64,000 bases of DNA from Silene conica (taxonomy: Eukaryota > Streptophyta > Magnoliopsida > Caryophyllales > Caryophyllaceae): positions 55,263,048 through 55,327,047 of the forward strand of contig CM055311.2 in the NCBI GenBank assembly GCA_029255685.2, given 5' to 3'. The position numbers were made by a program, and so were the translations under genes. Below are positions 23,909 through 34,823 of this stretch, piece by piece; position 1 is the stretch's first letter, and every line of letters begins with the position of its first letter. The notes below the pieces were generated by a model. The model was not told where the DNA came from. It was given only the letters and a program-made list of their open reading frames with translations, and searched no databases.

Positions 23909-23950
23909 AGACCCCCCGACTGGGTAACCAGTAGGGAAACCGGCTCTCCT
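23909..23950 (+). promoter_or_regulatory. GTAA-loop hairpin B in LTR
   Basis: The same frame as hairpin A, but the stem is ACTGG (23919-23923) and CCAGT (23928-23932) around the identical GTAA loop. It lies ~155 bp after the 12-unit array. Both stem arms differ from hairpin A in a compensating way. Confidence 0.6.
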
Positions 23951-24436
23951 TCCTAACGGTTTATGAAGTTGGTTGAGAGCCGTGCACTAGAGTTTGCATG
24001 ATAATATGAGATCAGTTGATGAGATGTTTATGCTTCACATGTTGATATATGTTGGAGTATTCTGTATTGTATTATGTGTTACGTGTTGTCACAAAAGGTG
24101 GCTAGGAGAACTCTAGTCACTCCCCACTGATTGTGGCGTACATGTTTACATGTATGTAGGTACATGACAGGTGGTTGGCAGAGGGTTGCATGGAGCTAGC
24201 GAGCGATGATCCTATTCATCGATTGACTTACACGTTTACGTTAGCTAGACTTAGTTTACATTTCAGTTGAGTGCCTGTAGGGATGTACCATCCCAGGCTG
24301 TTTGTATATGTATTTTACTTTCAGTTACAGTTTTTAATTCACCTCGCATGTTAGTTATGTTAAAAAGTTTTAATTCCGCTGCATTTTTAGTACTTTTGTA
24401 TGTTTATATTTCCGCTTTCGCGAGGGGTTTTACAGT

Positions 24437-24448
24437 TGGTATCAGAGC
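24437..24448 (+). promoter_or_regulatory. primer-binding site (tRNA-Met type) of the LARD element
   Basis: TGGTATCAGAGC, two bases after the 5' LTR end, is complementary to the 3' end of plant initiator tRNA-Met and is used to prime minus-strand synthesis. Confidence 0.9.
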
Positions 24449-26681
24449 ATTATCGCTCCCGACGCACTCATGTAACCCCAACCTTAACTTGACCAAATAA
24501 ACAAATAATGAATGAGAGATGGGTAGATTTAAGGACTTATATTGTAGTCTGTTTTGTGATTGCTCTTATTAGGCTCTAACGTGTTTGTTGATTGTCATTA
24601 ACTTCACTTTTATATCTTTCGATCGACGAACCGTGGGCTTATCCATTTGGCGGTGGAGATCGGAGTTCCTACCGAAGATAGAAGATTCGTGCTATTGTTG
24701 GAGAATGTTTCTGAACCTTGAAGATACTCCTTTTTCTTTGTGCATCACCTTCTTTGATAACTTCGAATGCACATCCTTCTTTTAGAATATTTGTCTATCT
24801 CACTTGAACAGATCTTCATATCTTTTCAGCTTAACCTTGTTGCTTGCTTTCTTAAAGTGCCCCCTAGGTAATCTTCCCTTTTAATTGATTTGGAGGAACT
24901 AGTCTTAGGATAATCGTAAGCTGTGTTATGAGAAATATTGTTATTTGAGGAATAACTTAAGAGGTATCGAGAGACATGTTTTGGTGATCTAAGGGTCTAG
25001 TTGTCTATCCAATTGGGAGAGTGAAAGTGAGTGATAGGATACCGGCTTGAAGGTTGAGTTGTTTACTTAGTATTCGGTGGAACTTAATCTTGAGAACCAT
25101 GCTTAGATTGTGAAAATATGTGGATTGAAGAGTACTGTTTAAGGAGTTAGATAAGATACTTGAGGATATAGACCGACCTAGAAGAATAGGCTTAAGATGC
25201 TAATGAAAAAGAATAGATGATGTAGTGAGTTAGTATCACTTGATTTAGGCGAGTGATTAAGTTGAGAAAGGTCCGTTGTTTAGGAATGTGAATCATTGGC
25301 TATAATGGTTGAATACTTGAAGAGTTTTGACTTAAGCTTAGGAGAAGTGAATCACTACTTGACCCTAGGTTGTTTAATGGATTTTAGCGTTTGCCTAATG
25401 GAGGACTTAAGAGAAATTTAAGGATACACCACGGTATGTGGATGGAATAGAGAAGTTCATTTGGAGATGAAAGTTCAGAAACTTGATGGTTAAAAATTGT
25501 TAACTTGTGGACAGTGAAGTAAGTAAAGTGGATATAACATTTAGGGGTGATGACCTGAAAGTGTTATTGAATTGTCATTTGAGGGACTAGCAGAGATGAG
25601 ACATCTCAAACTTTTGGGAATAGGTAGTTGTAATGATGATATCGTTTAAAGTTTGGAAGATAAGGATATATGAATCATTAGAGGAATTGTTCGTGAGAAC
25701 CGATAATTGAATGACTTGATGTGGAAAGTAAGAACTGAGAACCCCGTGAGAATGGTGAGAGACCTGCACCTTGGGAGATGTCCGTAATCGTTTATTTCAT
25801 TTCGCTTCTCGCCTTTCCCCTCCTTTGCTTCTCCTTCTGATCATGGCTTCAATTTTATTGGAGTCCATAGCCTAAAGTTTGTTACCTGGTCATCTCGTTG
25901 CTCCTCGAGTCGTTTCTTAGGACTCTCTCGAGATCTGTATCATGTTTGCCCTTAAAGTTCGTATCTCATCTGATCTCATCTTCTGTGAGCCTTGTTCCTT
26001 TTCATTTAGATTAGTGGCGAGATCGACCTGTTCTCGGGGTAGAGATACATGCCTTGAGAAATGTTTGGTTCTGGGTTGTCAGGATTTGGTTGAGAGAGTT
26101 GGTGAGAATAGTGTTCGAGCGATGTTGGATAGTGTACCGTCTTGAGAGTTCCATGTACGATGGGTCGGTGTTTAAGTGGTATTTGTAGATTTTGAAGTAC
26201 CATTTGAGGATTTGAATAAAATGCTTGGAGTTCTAGATGAATTTAGAGGAATGTACCTTGGATAATGATGATGTGGTTAATTGGTTGAATGAGGTAAGTT
26301 AGTGCTACTTAATCTTGAGGAATTTTTGTAATGCAGAAAGGACCACATACTTGAGGAACGAGAGTTATTGGTAACGGTGTGAGAATGTTGAGACATTTAC
26401 GATTTGACTTATGGAGTTGACTGAGTGTTTGACCGTAGGTTACTTATTGAACCTCAGCGTTTACCTATTGAGATACTTAAAGAAATTGTAAGATGCCCCA
26501 CAGTTAGGTGGATTGTTTTTGATAGCTGTGGAATAATGGAAGTTTGTTGGCTTAATAACGCTTCATGAGTGGTTGACAGGTAACCATTGATGTCTGAGGT
26601 AATCATGCATGGAGTAGAAATTTGTAACTTATAAGTGTTCATGAATATCATTCGGGAATTTCAGAATGCGAATAACTAAAC
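24449..26681. other. LARD internal region, left part, non-coding
   Basis: No open frame with recognisable gag, protease, RT or integrase motifs on either strand. It contains an old internal duplication: about 25130-25480 aligns with about 26205-26550 (for instance CTTGACCCTAGGTTG versus TTTGACCGTAGGTTA, and GGATTTTAGCGTTTGCC versus GAACCTCAGCGTTTACC). The Athila element is inserted at its right end. Confidence 0.7.
26677..26681. repeat. target-site duplication TAAAC (left copy of Athila-1)
   Basis: TAAAC directly before the LTR start TGATACG; the same TAAAC follows the second LTR at 40256-40260. Confidence 0.95.
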
Positions 26682-28012
26682 TGATACGTGCCTATTTTAT
26701 GCATTTTATTTACTCTTTTGGCACGTATTTTCTTACACTTTCGTGACTTTTAGTTGCTTTTTCTCCCGAAACGGTTTACTTTGGCATTTCTATGTTTTAT
26801 ATGTAGGAATACGCGGAAGTAAGCAAAACCAAGCCTTATTTGCCTTTAGGAAGCTGTTTTGAGTACTAATATGGAGCAAGGATCCGGATGGTGCATTCAA
26901 GTATTGTTATCGGGCCAGATCAAAGCTGAAAATAACGAGAAGCGGTCGACCGACCTGCAATATAGGTCGACCGACCGATGTCCAGTTCGCAGAAAGGCCC
27001 AGTTCACAGAAGCCCAAATTCGCATGAAATAAACCCGCATCGCCAGAATCGGTCGACCGACCGAAAATATAGGTCGACCGACCACCAACTGTTTCGGGAC
27101 TTCTGTTTTCTTATTTTCTATTTTTCCTAATCTTGTAATAATTCTTATTTAAGGAGACCTAGACTCTTCAATTAGGTTAAGCAATTTTATGAAGCAAGAT
27201 ATTCCTTAGAAAGAACCTCTTTTATTTTACCAAGTACTCTAAGTTTTGAAGAACTCCATTGTTAGATTTTGATACCAAGCTTTCATCTTTATTCTTAGAT
27301 TTTCCATTCAAGTCGTAAGTTTGTCACAATTAATCTTTCCTTTTAATTCAATCTTGTTATTCATATTGTTGTTATTTTCTTATTTCATGTTTTCCCTTTT
27401 ATTGTCATCTTTAATTATGTTCATCCCTTCGATTTTCTTAGTAATTGTTAGTTCCATAATTAAAAGTATGCATAGCTAATTCTTGTGGTTGGGAATTAGG
27501 GGAACCATGATAAAGACTTGACTTTGATAAGTTTGATGATTAAATTACCAATCCCCCATTGTTGTTGGTGAACTAATCCTTAGGATTGAAAGATTACTAG
27601 GATTAGTTTAACAACAACTTTGGGATCGCCCTTGAACGAAAGTTTAGTGCTTTTGTAGGAACCCTAAGACCGTAAGGATTGGGTAGAATATTGACCTAAA
27701 GGTTTATTCTTTGTTCCTTGGGATTGTGTTATTTGATTATTTTACCTTTCATTGACTTGTTTTGACCATGGGGAACCAAAGTTCCTAATCTCCTTTTTAT
27801 CTTATTTTAATTTTCTTGTTAGTTTGCTACCTTAGACGTTAGTTTAAATCTCAAATCAAAACCCCCCTTTTTTTGGTTACTTGCAATAGACTTTAAATTT
27901 ACAAACATAATTAACCTTGTCTCTCTGTGGTTCGACCCTTGACTTATCCTATCTAAGTTTAAGCTGAGGTTTTATAAATCTTATCTTTGACACCCCTCAA
28001 CGACGGGTGTCA
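26682..28012 (+). repeat. 5' LTR of Athila-1
   Basis: 1331 bp, TGATACGTGCC… to …GACGGGTGTCA. The end is a hairpin (TGACACCC…GGGTGTCA). It carries two paired GGTCGACCGACC motifs (26944-26976 and 27051-27083). Confidence 0.95.
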
Positions 28013-28017
28013 AATTT

Positions 28018-28035
28018 TGGCGCCGTTGCCGGGGA
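28018..28035 (+). promoter_or_regulatory. primer-binding site (tRNA-Asp type) of Athila-1
   Basis: TGGCGCCGTTGCCGGGGA, six bases after the 5' LTR, is complementary to the 3' end of tRNA-Asp, the primer typical of Athila/Tat-type Ty3/gypsy elements. Confidence 0.9.
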
Positions 28036-28157
28036 GACGGTATAATTTTGTTTGTTAATTTCTAGTTTATTTTCTTGTCTTAAGACCGTTCTTACCTTTT
28101 CTTCTAGTTTTGTTTTAGAAGACAGGTTTTTGAGAGGAAGGCTTGAGTACTCTCTTT

Positions 28158-29522
28158 ATGGATTCTATTTATAGCTACCTACAGCCGAAGCCTAAAGATG
28201 TACCGAAGGGATTTACCTTGCCTACACCCACCACTGGCTCCTTTGAACTCCGCCCAACTCATGTTTCTTTGGTGCAACAGAGTCAATTTTCTGGTCTACC
28301 CGACGAAGATCCAATAAAGCATGTTACAACCTTCACAGATTATTGTTGCTCCATACCCCTACCTGAAGGGGTAACTAGAGACGAGGTGCTGGCAACTATG
28401 TTCTTGTTCTCATTAAAAGATGACGCGCAAGATTGGTACCGGTACCTTGACAAGACAAGTGAGGCGATTACGGATTGGACTTCCTTGGCATTGGCCTTTT
28501 ACAAGAAATACTTCCCTCTTGCAAAAGCCGAGGACTTGAGAAACCAAATCCGTAACTTTCAACAGGGACCTGATGAAGGATTTTGTGAAGCATGGGATCG
28601 ATTCAAGAAATTGGTCCGTTCTATCCCTCACCATAACCTTCAACAATGGGACCTATGTAACTGTTTTTACAACTCTCTTTACGATGACTATAAGATGGTT
28701 CTTGATGTGGCCGCCAATGGAAGATTCCAGAATAACACCGACCATATGAAGGGTTGGAAAACCATTGAAGACATGGCGGTGCATAGGGCTACTTTTAAGG
28801 GTTCACGTGGGAATTCAAGAAGGCTGAATGTAGAGATGAATAGAGTGATGGCTCTTGAGACAACAGTTGAAGCCCGTTTTGAAAAGCTTGAGGCAACCCA
28901 GCTAAAGCTTGAAAGTGCGAACCTAGTTACTACGGTTGACAACACGGGTGAGATTGAGAACTTAAGAGCCCTTGTTGATGTTTTGACAAAGGCAGTTGTG
29001 CAGATGAGTAAGGCTCACTTTACCTCCTCAAAGGTTTTTGAAGATCACTTGATAAACATAGCCAACCAAAGGACTAGCTCTCCAGCTAGTTGTGAGGGAC
29101 CCATGGAGACGCTGAACGCCATAAATCTAAGGAGTGGCCGTGTTTGTGAAGAATCAACTCAAGAGGATGATCCAGCCGAAATTCCGACCAAAGAATCTGA
29201 TCCCGTCAAAAGAGCAGGAGGTCGACCGACCGCTACTGTAAGTCGATCGACCGCGGTTCCTGACGTGAGATCAGATTCTGAAAAAAAGAAAAATTCGGAT
29301 GTTGCAGACTCTGGTCGACCGACCACTGATACTGGTCGACCGACTGACGTTCCTGAGCAGAGTGTTGTTTTGACTCCGGAATCGCTGGATCCTTCCTTCA
29401 TTCAAGGCCTTACCGAAATTTTACAGCTGAAAAAGCCAAAGGTTGCTGATCCTATGGCTAAAGTCACCATTCCTTATCCTGAAAGACTGAAAAATTCAAA
29501 AGAGGATCGGAAATTTTTGTAA
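28158..29522 (+). CDS. Athila-1 gag
   Basis: Structural gag protein of the Ty3/gypsy element. The first ATG of the frame is at 28158 (MDSIYSYLQPKPKD). The Retrotrans_gag region is recognisable at FLFSLKDDAQDWYRYLDK, LALAFYKKYFPLAKAEDLRNQI and FCEAWDRFKKLVRSIPHH. A Glu/Lys-rich helical region and a hydrophilic tail follow. The tail codes for Gly-Arg-Pro-Thr repeats only because paired GGTCGACC-type motifs are embedded in the DNA (29220-29252, 29313-29345). No CCHC knuckle is seen. The frame ends at TAA 29520 while pol similarity continues one base later in another frame. Confidence 0.88.
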   Translation: MDSIYSYLQPKPKDVPKGFTLPTPTTGSFELRPTHVSLVQQSQFSGLPDEDPIKHVTTFTDYCCSIPLPEGVTRDEVLATMFLFSLKDDAQDWYRYLDKTSEAITDWTSLALAFYKKYFPLAKAEDLRNQIRNFQQGPDEGFCEAWDRFKKLVRSIPHHNLQQWDLCNCFYNSLYDDYKMVLDVAANGRFQNNTDHMKGWKTIEDMAVHRATFKGSRGNSRRLNVEMNRVMALETTVEARFEKLEATQLKLESANLVTTVDNTGEIENLRALVDVLTKAVVQMSKAHFTSSKVFEDHLINIANQRTSSPASCEGPMETLNAINLRSGRVCEESTQEDDPAEIPTKESDPVKRAGGRPTATVSRSTAVPDVRSDSEKKKNSDVADSGRPTTDTGRPTDVPEQSVVLTPESLDPSFIQGLTEILQLKKPKVADPMAKVTIPYPERLKNSKEDRKFL

Positions 29523-31428
29523 GTTTTTAGAGATGGTGAAGAATCTAGAGGTAACCATCCCTTTCACTGACTTAATTACCCAGGTACCTTCTTATGCTAA
29601 ATTCATGAAAGATATTTTAAGTCGTAAGAGGAATTTTCAGGACAACGGTGCCGTTGCTCTTGTGGAAGAATGTTATGTTCTCTCACAAGATAATATAGCA
29701 CCCAAGTTAAAAGACCCAGGTAGTTTTTCCATCCCTTGTACCATAGGTAATCATGTAATAGGGAAAGCCCTTTGTGATCTAGGGGCTAGTGTCAGTGTCA
29801 TACCTTATTCTGTATGTGAAAGACTTGGTTTAGGTAGACTTAAAGTCACCAATATTACCGTACAAATGGCTGATAGATCAACCCAAAGACCACTAGGGGT
29901 CTTGGAGGATGTCCCAGTAAAAGTGGAAAAGTTCTTTATTCCTGTGGATTTCGTTGTTTTAGACATTGCTGAGGATAGTCAAATACCTATTATTTTAGGT
30001 AGACCATTTTTACACACAGCTGGGGCTGTAATAGATGTAAAATGCGGGACCATTACTTTAGAGATTGGGGATGACACTATCGAGTTTAGTCCTGCCCATA
30101 AGGCAACTATTCCTACTGATGATACTTGTTGTTCCATCGATATTGTAGACAGGAATGTTATCCTTAATTGGAGGGAATCCTTGACCAAGGATCCCTTAGA
30201 TGATCTGACGATTTTGGATAAGTGTGCAGGTAATCCAGCTGAGGATGCTGAAAAGCTGGATTTGATAGAAGAAGAGGAAGAGGAATATGAGCTCACTGAA
30301 GAAGAGAATGAGAAGCTCATAAGCCTAGCTAATGCAAGTCTGGTAAACATGTGCTATTCTATAGATACTAATTCTGTTCAGGCAGTTGAGGTAAAAGCAC
30401 CAGAGCGTAAGCCACTTCCTCCTAATCTTAAGTATGTTTTCCTAGATGATACTGAACAGTACCCTGCGATTGTTAGCTCTAAACTTAGTCCTGACCAACT
30501 TTCTGCCTTAATGACTGTTCTTAAAAAGAATAGAAAAGCTCTAGGTTATTCTTTGGATGATATTAAGGGTATAAGCCCTGATGTTTGTATGCACAGAATA
30601 GATTTAGAGGAAGGGCATAAGCCTTATAGACAGGGACAGCGTAAGTTGAATCCTAAGATGCAGGATGTGGTTATGGCTGAGGTTATGAAGCTTCTTGATG
30701 CAGGTATTATCTATCCGGTTGGAAACTCTAAGTGGGTTAGCCCAGTTCAGGTGGTTCCTAAGAAAGGAGGGACCACAGTGGTTAAGAATGATAAAAATGA
30801 TTTAATACCTACTAGAGTTGTAACAGGGTGGCGGATGTGCATTGATTATAGACAGTTAAATGCCGCCACCAAGAAAGACCATTTCCCCCTTCCTTTTGTT
30901 GACCAAATGACTGAAAGACTGGCTTCTAATAAATTCTTCTGTTTTCTAGACGGTTATTCAGGTTTCTTCCAGATTCCCATCCATCCTGATGATCAGAGTA
31001 AGACTACTTTTACATGTCCACAGGGTGTGTTTGCTTATCGCAGGATGCCTTTTGGGTTATGCAATGCTCCTACTACTTTTCAAAGGTGTATGATGGGTAT
31101 CTTTTCAGACTTTATAGAAAACATTATGGAAGTATTTATGGATGATTTCTCTGTTTACGGTAATGCTTTTGATCAATGCTTAGCTAATCTTGATAAAGTC
31201 TTGCAGCGATGTATTGATGTAAACCTTGTCTTAAACTGGGAGAAGTGTCATTTTATGGTTACTGAAGGGGTAGTGTTAGGGCATCTAATTTCAGTCAAAG
31301 GTATACATGTAGATAAAGCAAAGGTGCAGGTGATTGAGCAATTACCCCCTCCTGTTAACGTCAAAGAGGTGAGAAGTTTCTTAGGACACGCAGGTTTTTA
31401 CAGGCGTTTCATTAAGGACTTCTCTAAA
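29523..31428 (+). pseudogene. Athila-1 pol, protease and reverse transcriptase, truncated by inversion
   Basis: Starts one frame over from gag: the residues KFLEMVKNLEVTIPFTDL continue the gag-linker pattern, so one extra base near 29520 is the simplest explanation. The aspartic protease motif CDLGASVSVIPY is at about residue 82 from the ATG at 29533. Reverse transcriptase blocks are WRMCIDYRQLNAATKKDHFPLPF, FCFLDGYSGFFQIPIHPDDQ, YRRMPFGLCNAPTTFQRCM and the catalytic FMDD at 31135-31146. The connection domain GFYRRFIKDFSK ends at about 31428, where inverted leader sequence begins. No further stops occur in this part. RNase H and integrase are displaced to 31984-33786 on the opposite strand. 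Confidence 0.92.
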
Positions 31429-31830
31429 ACGGAATTAAGAAGATATAAAACTAAAAAGAGAGAAAGAAAAGGAAGAAAAACATACCTTGAAGATGGAAAA
31501 TGAAAGAAAGTAAGTAAATTGGTGAAGGAGGAAGGTGGGTGAATAGTTTTTAGGGTTTTAAGAGAGAAGGGGAATGCTGGGAAGGTGAAGGAGTGAAAGC
31601 AATTATTGCATTTTCAAAACACAACAGACCCGTGACATTTGACTCTGAAAAATAAAACCGTAAAAAAAAACCGTGGTCGGTCGACCAGAAAAGTCGGTCG
31701 GTCGACCATCGTCCTTTTACCTGCTCTGCAATTTTACTTACTCTGTCAGAAAAATTGCATAAAGTTGTCAGTTTGGTCGGTCGACCTAATAACTCGGTCG
31801 GTCGACCACTGTACTGACAGATTCTCTTTT
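31425..31830 (-). repeat. left arm of ~407-bp inverted duplication flanking the pol inversion
   Basis: Reverse complement of 33787-34194 with only a few differences (one base in a GGTCGACC motif, one in GAATC[T/C]GTC, one base in an A/T run). It holds two paired motifs in reverse orientation (31675-31707, 31775-31807) and the reversed leader exon and splice donor of the env-like gene. Confidence 0.95.
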
Positions 31831-31914
31831 TCTTTCACTTTTCTGCAGAGATTTCAATTCCCACCACAGGATAAAACGGAAAAATAAGAAAGAAAACGTA
31901 AATTTAAACTAAAG

Positions 31915-31932
31915 CACGGGTTGCCTCCCGTG
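31915..31932 (-). promoter_or_regulatory. conserved hairpin just downstream of Athila-1 pol
   Basis: CACGGG-TTGCCT-CCCGTG forms a perfect 6-bp stem with a 6-nt loop, about 50 bp beyond the integrase stop. The same hairpin core with one stem change occurs at 52805-52822 at the matching place in the second Athila element. Confidence 0.6.
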
Positions 31933-31983
31933 TAGCGCTGGTTTAAGAGGTCCCGCACGACCTTTTACCTTCTAAGGAGCATC

Positions 31984-33786
31984 CTAAAAAGGGTCGAAGT
32001 AAGAAACTTCGACTCTTCCGACAAATTCATTTTCTCCTCGGAAGTGCTTCACATATTGGCCATTGACTTTGAACTTCTCACCAGATGAGGTTTCTAATTC
32101 GATTGACCCGAATTTTGAGACAGCTGTGATGGTGTAGGGTCCGCTCCACCTGGATTTTAGCTTACCAGGAAAAAGACGAATACGAGCATTAAAAAGCAAT
32201 ACCCTATCACCTACCTGAAAATCACGTCTAATGATTCTCTTGTCATGCCAGCGCTTTGTTTTCTCCTTGTAGATCCTGGCATTGTCATAGGCTAACAACC
32301 TGAATTCTTCTAACTCATTGAGCTGCAATAAACGTTTCTCACGGGAAAGATTAGGGTCTAAATTAAGATCACATATAGCCCACCAAGACTTACGTTCTAA
32401 CTCAACTGGTAAATGACAAGTTTTACCATAAATCAATCTGAATGGTGACATTCCTATTGGAGTTTTGAACGCGGTTCTATAGGCCCATAAAACATCATCA
32501 AGTTTTAGGCTCCAATCTTTCCTAGACTTAGAAACTACCTTGGCTAGGGTCTCCTTGAGTTCTCTATTAGAGATCTCAACTTGACCACTAGTCTGAGGGT
32601 GATAAGCTAAACCCCTACGGTGTTGGACACCGAATTTATTTAACAAGTCACCTAAGCGTTTCTCCTTAAAATGCATACCTCCATCACTTATGACAACCCT
32701 AGGGACACCAAAACGAGGAAATATGATTTTTTTAAACATTTTAATAACAGCTTTTGCATCACAATGAGGAGTAGCAATAGCTTCTACCCACTTAGATACA
32801 TAATCAACAGCCACAAGAATATACCTGTTACCTTGACTACTAGGAAAAGGTCCTTGATAATCAATGCCCCAGACATCAAAAATCTCTACCTCTAAAATAC
32901 CAACTTGTGGCATCTCATGTCTTTTTGAGACATTCCCAGTTCTTTGACAGGCATCACAGTTACCTACAAAATTTCTACAGTCAGCATGTAAAGTAGGCCA
33001 ATAAAAACCGGACTGTAATACCTTGGCCACGGTCCTAGATGGACCGTGGTGACCACCATATGCAGAAGAGTGACATGCTTCCAGAATGTCCTTCACCTCC
33101 CATTGGGGGACGCATCTCCGGATAAGTCCATCTCCGCATTCTTTAAAAACATAAGGGTCATCCCAAAAATACTGTTTTGCATCGAACATAAATCTCTTCT
33201 TTTGTTGCCAAGACAACTCAGGAGGGATTTTACCTGTAACAGCAAAATTAGCATAATCAGCATACCAAGGAGGGGGATAAGAACCTGAACTATTAATGAT
33301 AAATAAACTCTCATCAGGAAACGAATCATCAATAGGTAAAGAGTCTTCCCCATCAGTCAGCTGCAGGCGAGATAGGTGGTCAGCTACCACGTTTTCCGCG
33401 CCCTTTTTGTCCCTAATCTCAATGTCAAACTCTTGGAGAAGGAGTATCCACCTTAAAAGTCTTGGCTTTGAATCCTTCTTTTGAAAAAGACCTTTTAAGG
33501 CTGCATGGTCAGTATAGACAATTACCTTATTACCTACTAAATTTGACCTGAATTTTTCTAAGGCAAATATGACAGCTAGCATCTCCTTCTCGGTGGTGAA
33601 ATAGTTGACTTGAGTCTCATCCAGGGTGCGGCTCGCATAGTATATAGCATTAAGAGCCTTGTTCTTCCTTTGACCAAGCACAGCACCCAGAGCATAATCA
33701 CTAGCATCGCACATGATCTCAAATGGGAGATCCCAATCCGGTGGCTGGATGATTGGTGCTGAGATCAAAGCTTCCTTCAACCTGTT
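31984..33786 (-). pseudogene. Athila-1 pol, RNase H and integrase, inverted
   Basis: The missing half of Athila-1 pol, reading right to left with no internal stop. Authentic pol starts at [18 protein letters not shown] near 33784; residues encoded further right come from the duplicated leader. RNase H landmarks are [34 protein letters not shown] and [12 protein letters not shown]. Integrase has the HHCC zinc finger ([14 protein letters not shown], then CDACQRTG) and the D,D,E core ([33 protein letters not shown]). The chromodomain-less C-terminus ends at 31984. Orientation relative to RT, gag and the env-like gene is reversed. About 25 residues between RT and RNase H appear to be missing. Confidence 0.93.
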
Positions 33787-34194
33787 AAAAGAGAATCCGT
33801 CAGTACAGTGGTCGACCAACCGAGTTATTAGGTCGACCGACCAAACTGACAACTTTATGCAATTTTTCTGACAGAGTAAGTAAAATTGCAGAGCAGGTAA
33901 AAGGACGATGGTCGACCGACCGACTTTTCTGGTCGACCGACCACGGTTTTTTTTTTACGGTTTTATTTTTCAGAGTCAAATGTCACGGGTCTGTTGTGTT
34001 TTGAAAATGCAATAATTGCTTTCACTCCTTCACCTTCCCAGCATTCCCCTTCTCTCTTAAAACCCTAAAAACTATTCACCCACCTTCCTCCTTCACCAAT
34101 TTACTTACTTTCTTTCATTTTCCATCTTCAAGGTATGTTTTTCTTCCTTTTCTTTCTCTCTTTTTAGTTTTATATCTTCTTAATTCCGTTTTAT
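33787..34194 (+). repeat. right arm of the inverted duplication; env leader in native orientation
   Basis: Native-orientation copy of the segment duplicated at 31425-31830. It includes two paired GGTCGACC motifs (33810-33842, 33909-33941), an UTR-like segment (CCCTTCTCTC…CACTCCTTCACC) and a splice donor AAG|GTATG at 34132/34133. Confidence 0.95.
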
Positions 34195-34816
34195 GTGGTG
34201 TTATTTTATCTTTTAAAGTTCAATTTTGCTCTTAATTCCGTTTCCATGCTTGTTTGTGTGTTTTTATCTTAGTTTTCTTCTTCTTTTTGATTTTATATGC
34301 TTAGATCTGTAAATTTTGGGTGATTTTGTGTTGATTAGGATAGTTTAATTCTTCCTTATAATTTTTATGCCTCTTTTCGCGCGAAATTCAACCACGAAAA
34401 ACCGACGCTGACACTATTCACGGTCGACCGACCGGAAAATGAGGTCGGCCGACTGAAATTTGAATTTCCTGGGTTTCGAATTTACAGATCTGCACTTTTC
34501 TGATGATAGTCGGTCGACCGACCCGAAACTGGGGTCGGCCGACCAGAACCATGGTTTTCTGGGTTTTATTCTTTTTGCAGTTTCTGACTTTCCTTCGTAA
34601 ATTGGTCGACCGACCTGGTTTTACGGTCGACCGACCGTCTGTTCTGCAGAAGATACGTATTTACTCACAGAAGTGGTCGACCGACCTACATATGCAGTCG
34701 GCCGACCAGAGCCTGTTTTACAAGTTTTTGTTTCTGCATTTTTTTTCGTGCCTATTTTTGTTAAAGCAATGTTTCCTTATGCTCATAAGACTTATATCTT
34801 TATTTGAACTTTTCAG
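34133..34816 (+). other. predicted intron upstream of the Athila-1 env-like gene
   Basis: Donor CTTCAAG|GTATG and acceptor TTTTCAG|CTTT lie just 7 bp before the ATG at 34824. The T-rich 684-bp interval holds four paired GGTCGACC-type motifs (34422-34454, 34512-34544, 34604-34636, 34675-34707). A spliced subgenomic message is known for env-like genes of Athila elements; splicing here is inferred from the sites. Confidence 0.55.
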
Positions 34817-34823
34817 CTTTACG

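Larger units (their letters stand above)
21470..24434 (+). repeat. 5' LTR of the LARD-like element
   Basis: Begins TGTAACATCCC and ends GGGTTTTACA. The middle third is packed with structured repeats: CCGG-rich inverted repeats at 22490-22875, a GTAA-loop hairpin at 23031-23042, a 12-unit array at 23166-23762, and a second GTAA-loop hairpin at 23919-23932. It is 89 bp longer than the 3' LTR owing to one extra stretch in the CCGG-rich part. Confidence 0.95.

Noticed and set aside
24437..24448. A tRNA gene at TGGTATCAGAGC or TGGCGCCGTTGCCGGGGA
   Set aside because: Only the primer-binding complement of a tRNA 3' end is present; no cloverleaf surrounds either site.
29213..29350. Gly-Arg-Pro-Thr repeats in gag as a functional peptide motif
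   Set aside because: They are produced by the GGTCGACCGACC DNA motif, which occurs equally in introns, LTRs and leaders, so selection seems to be on DNA or RNA, not protein.
33787..33852. Integrase ORF starting with [11 protein letters not shown]
   Set aside because: These residues come from the duplicated leader segment at the inversion border, not from pol.
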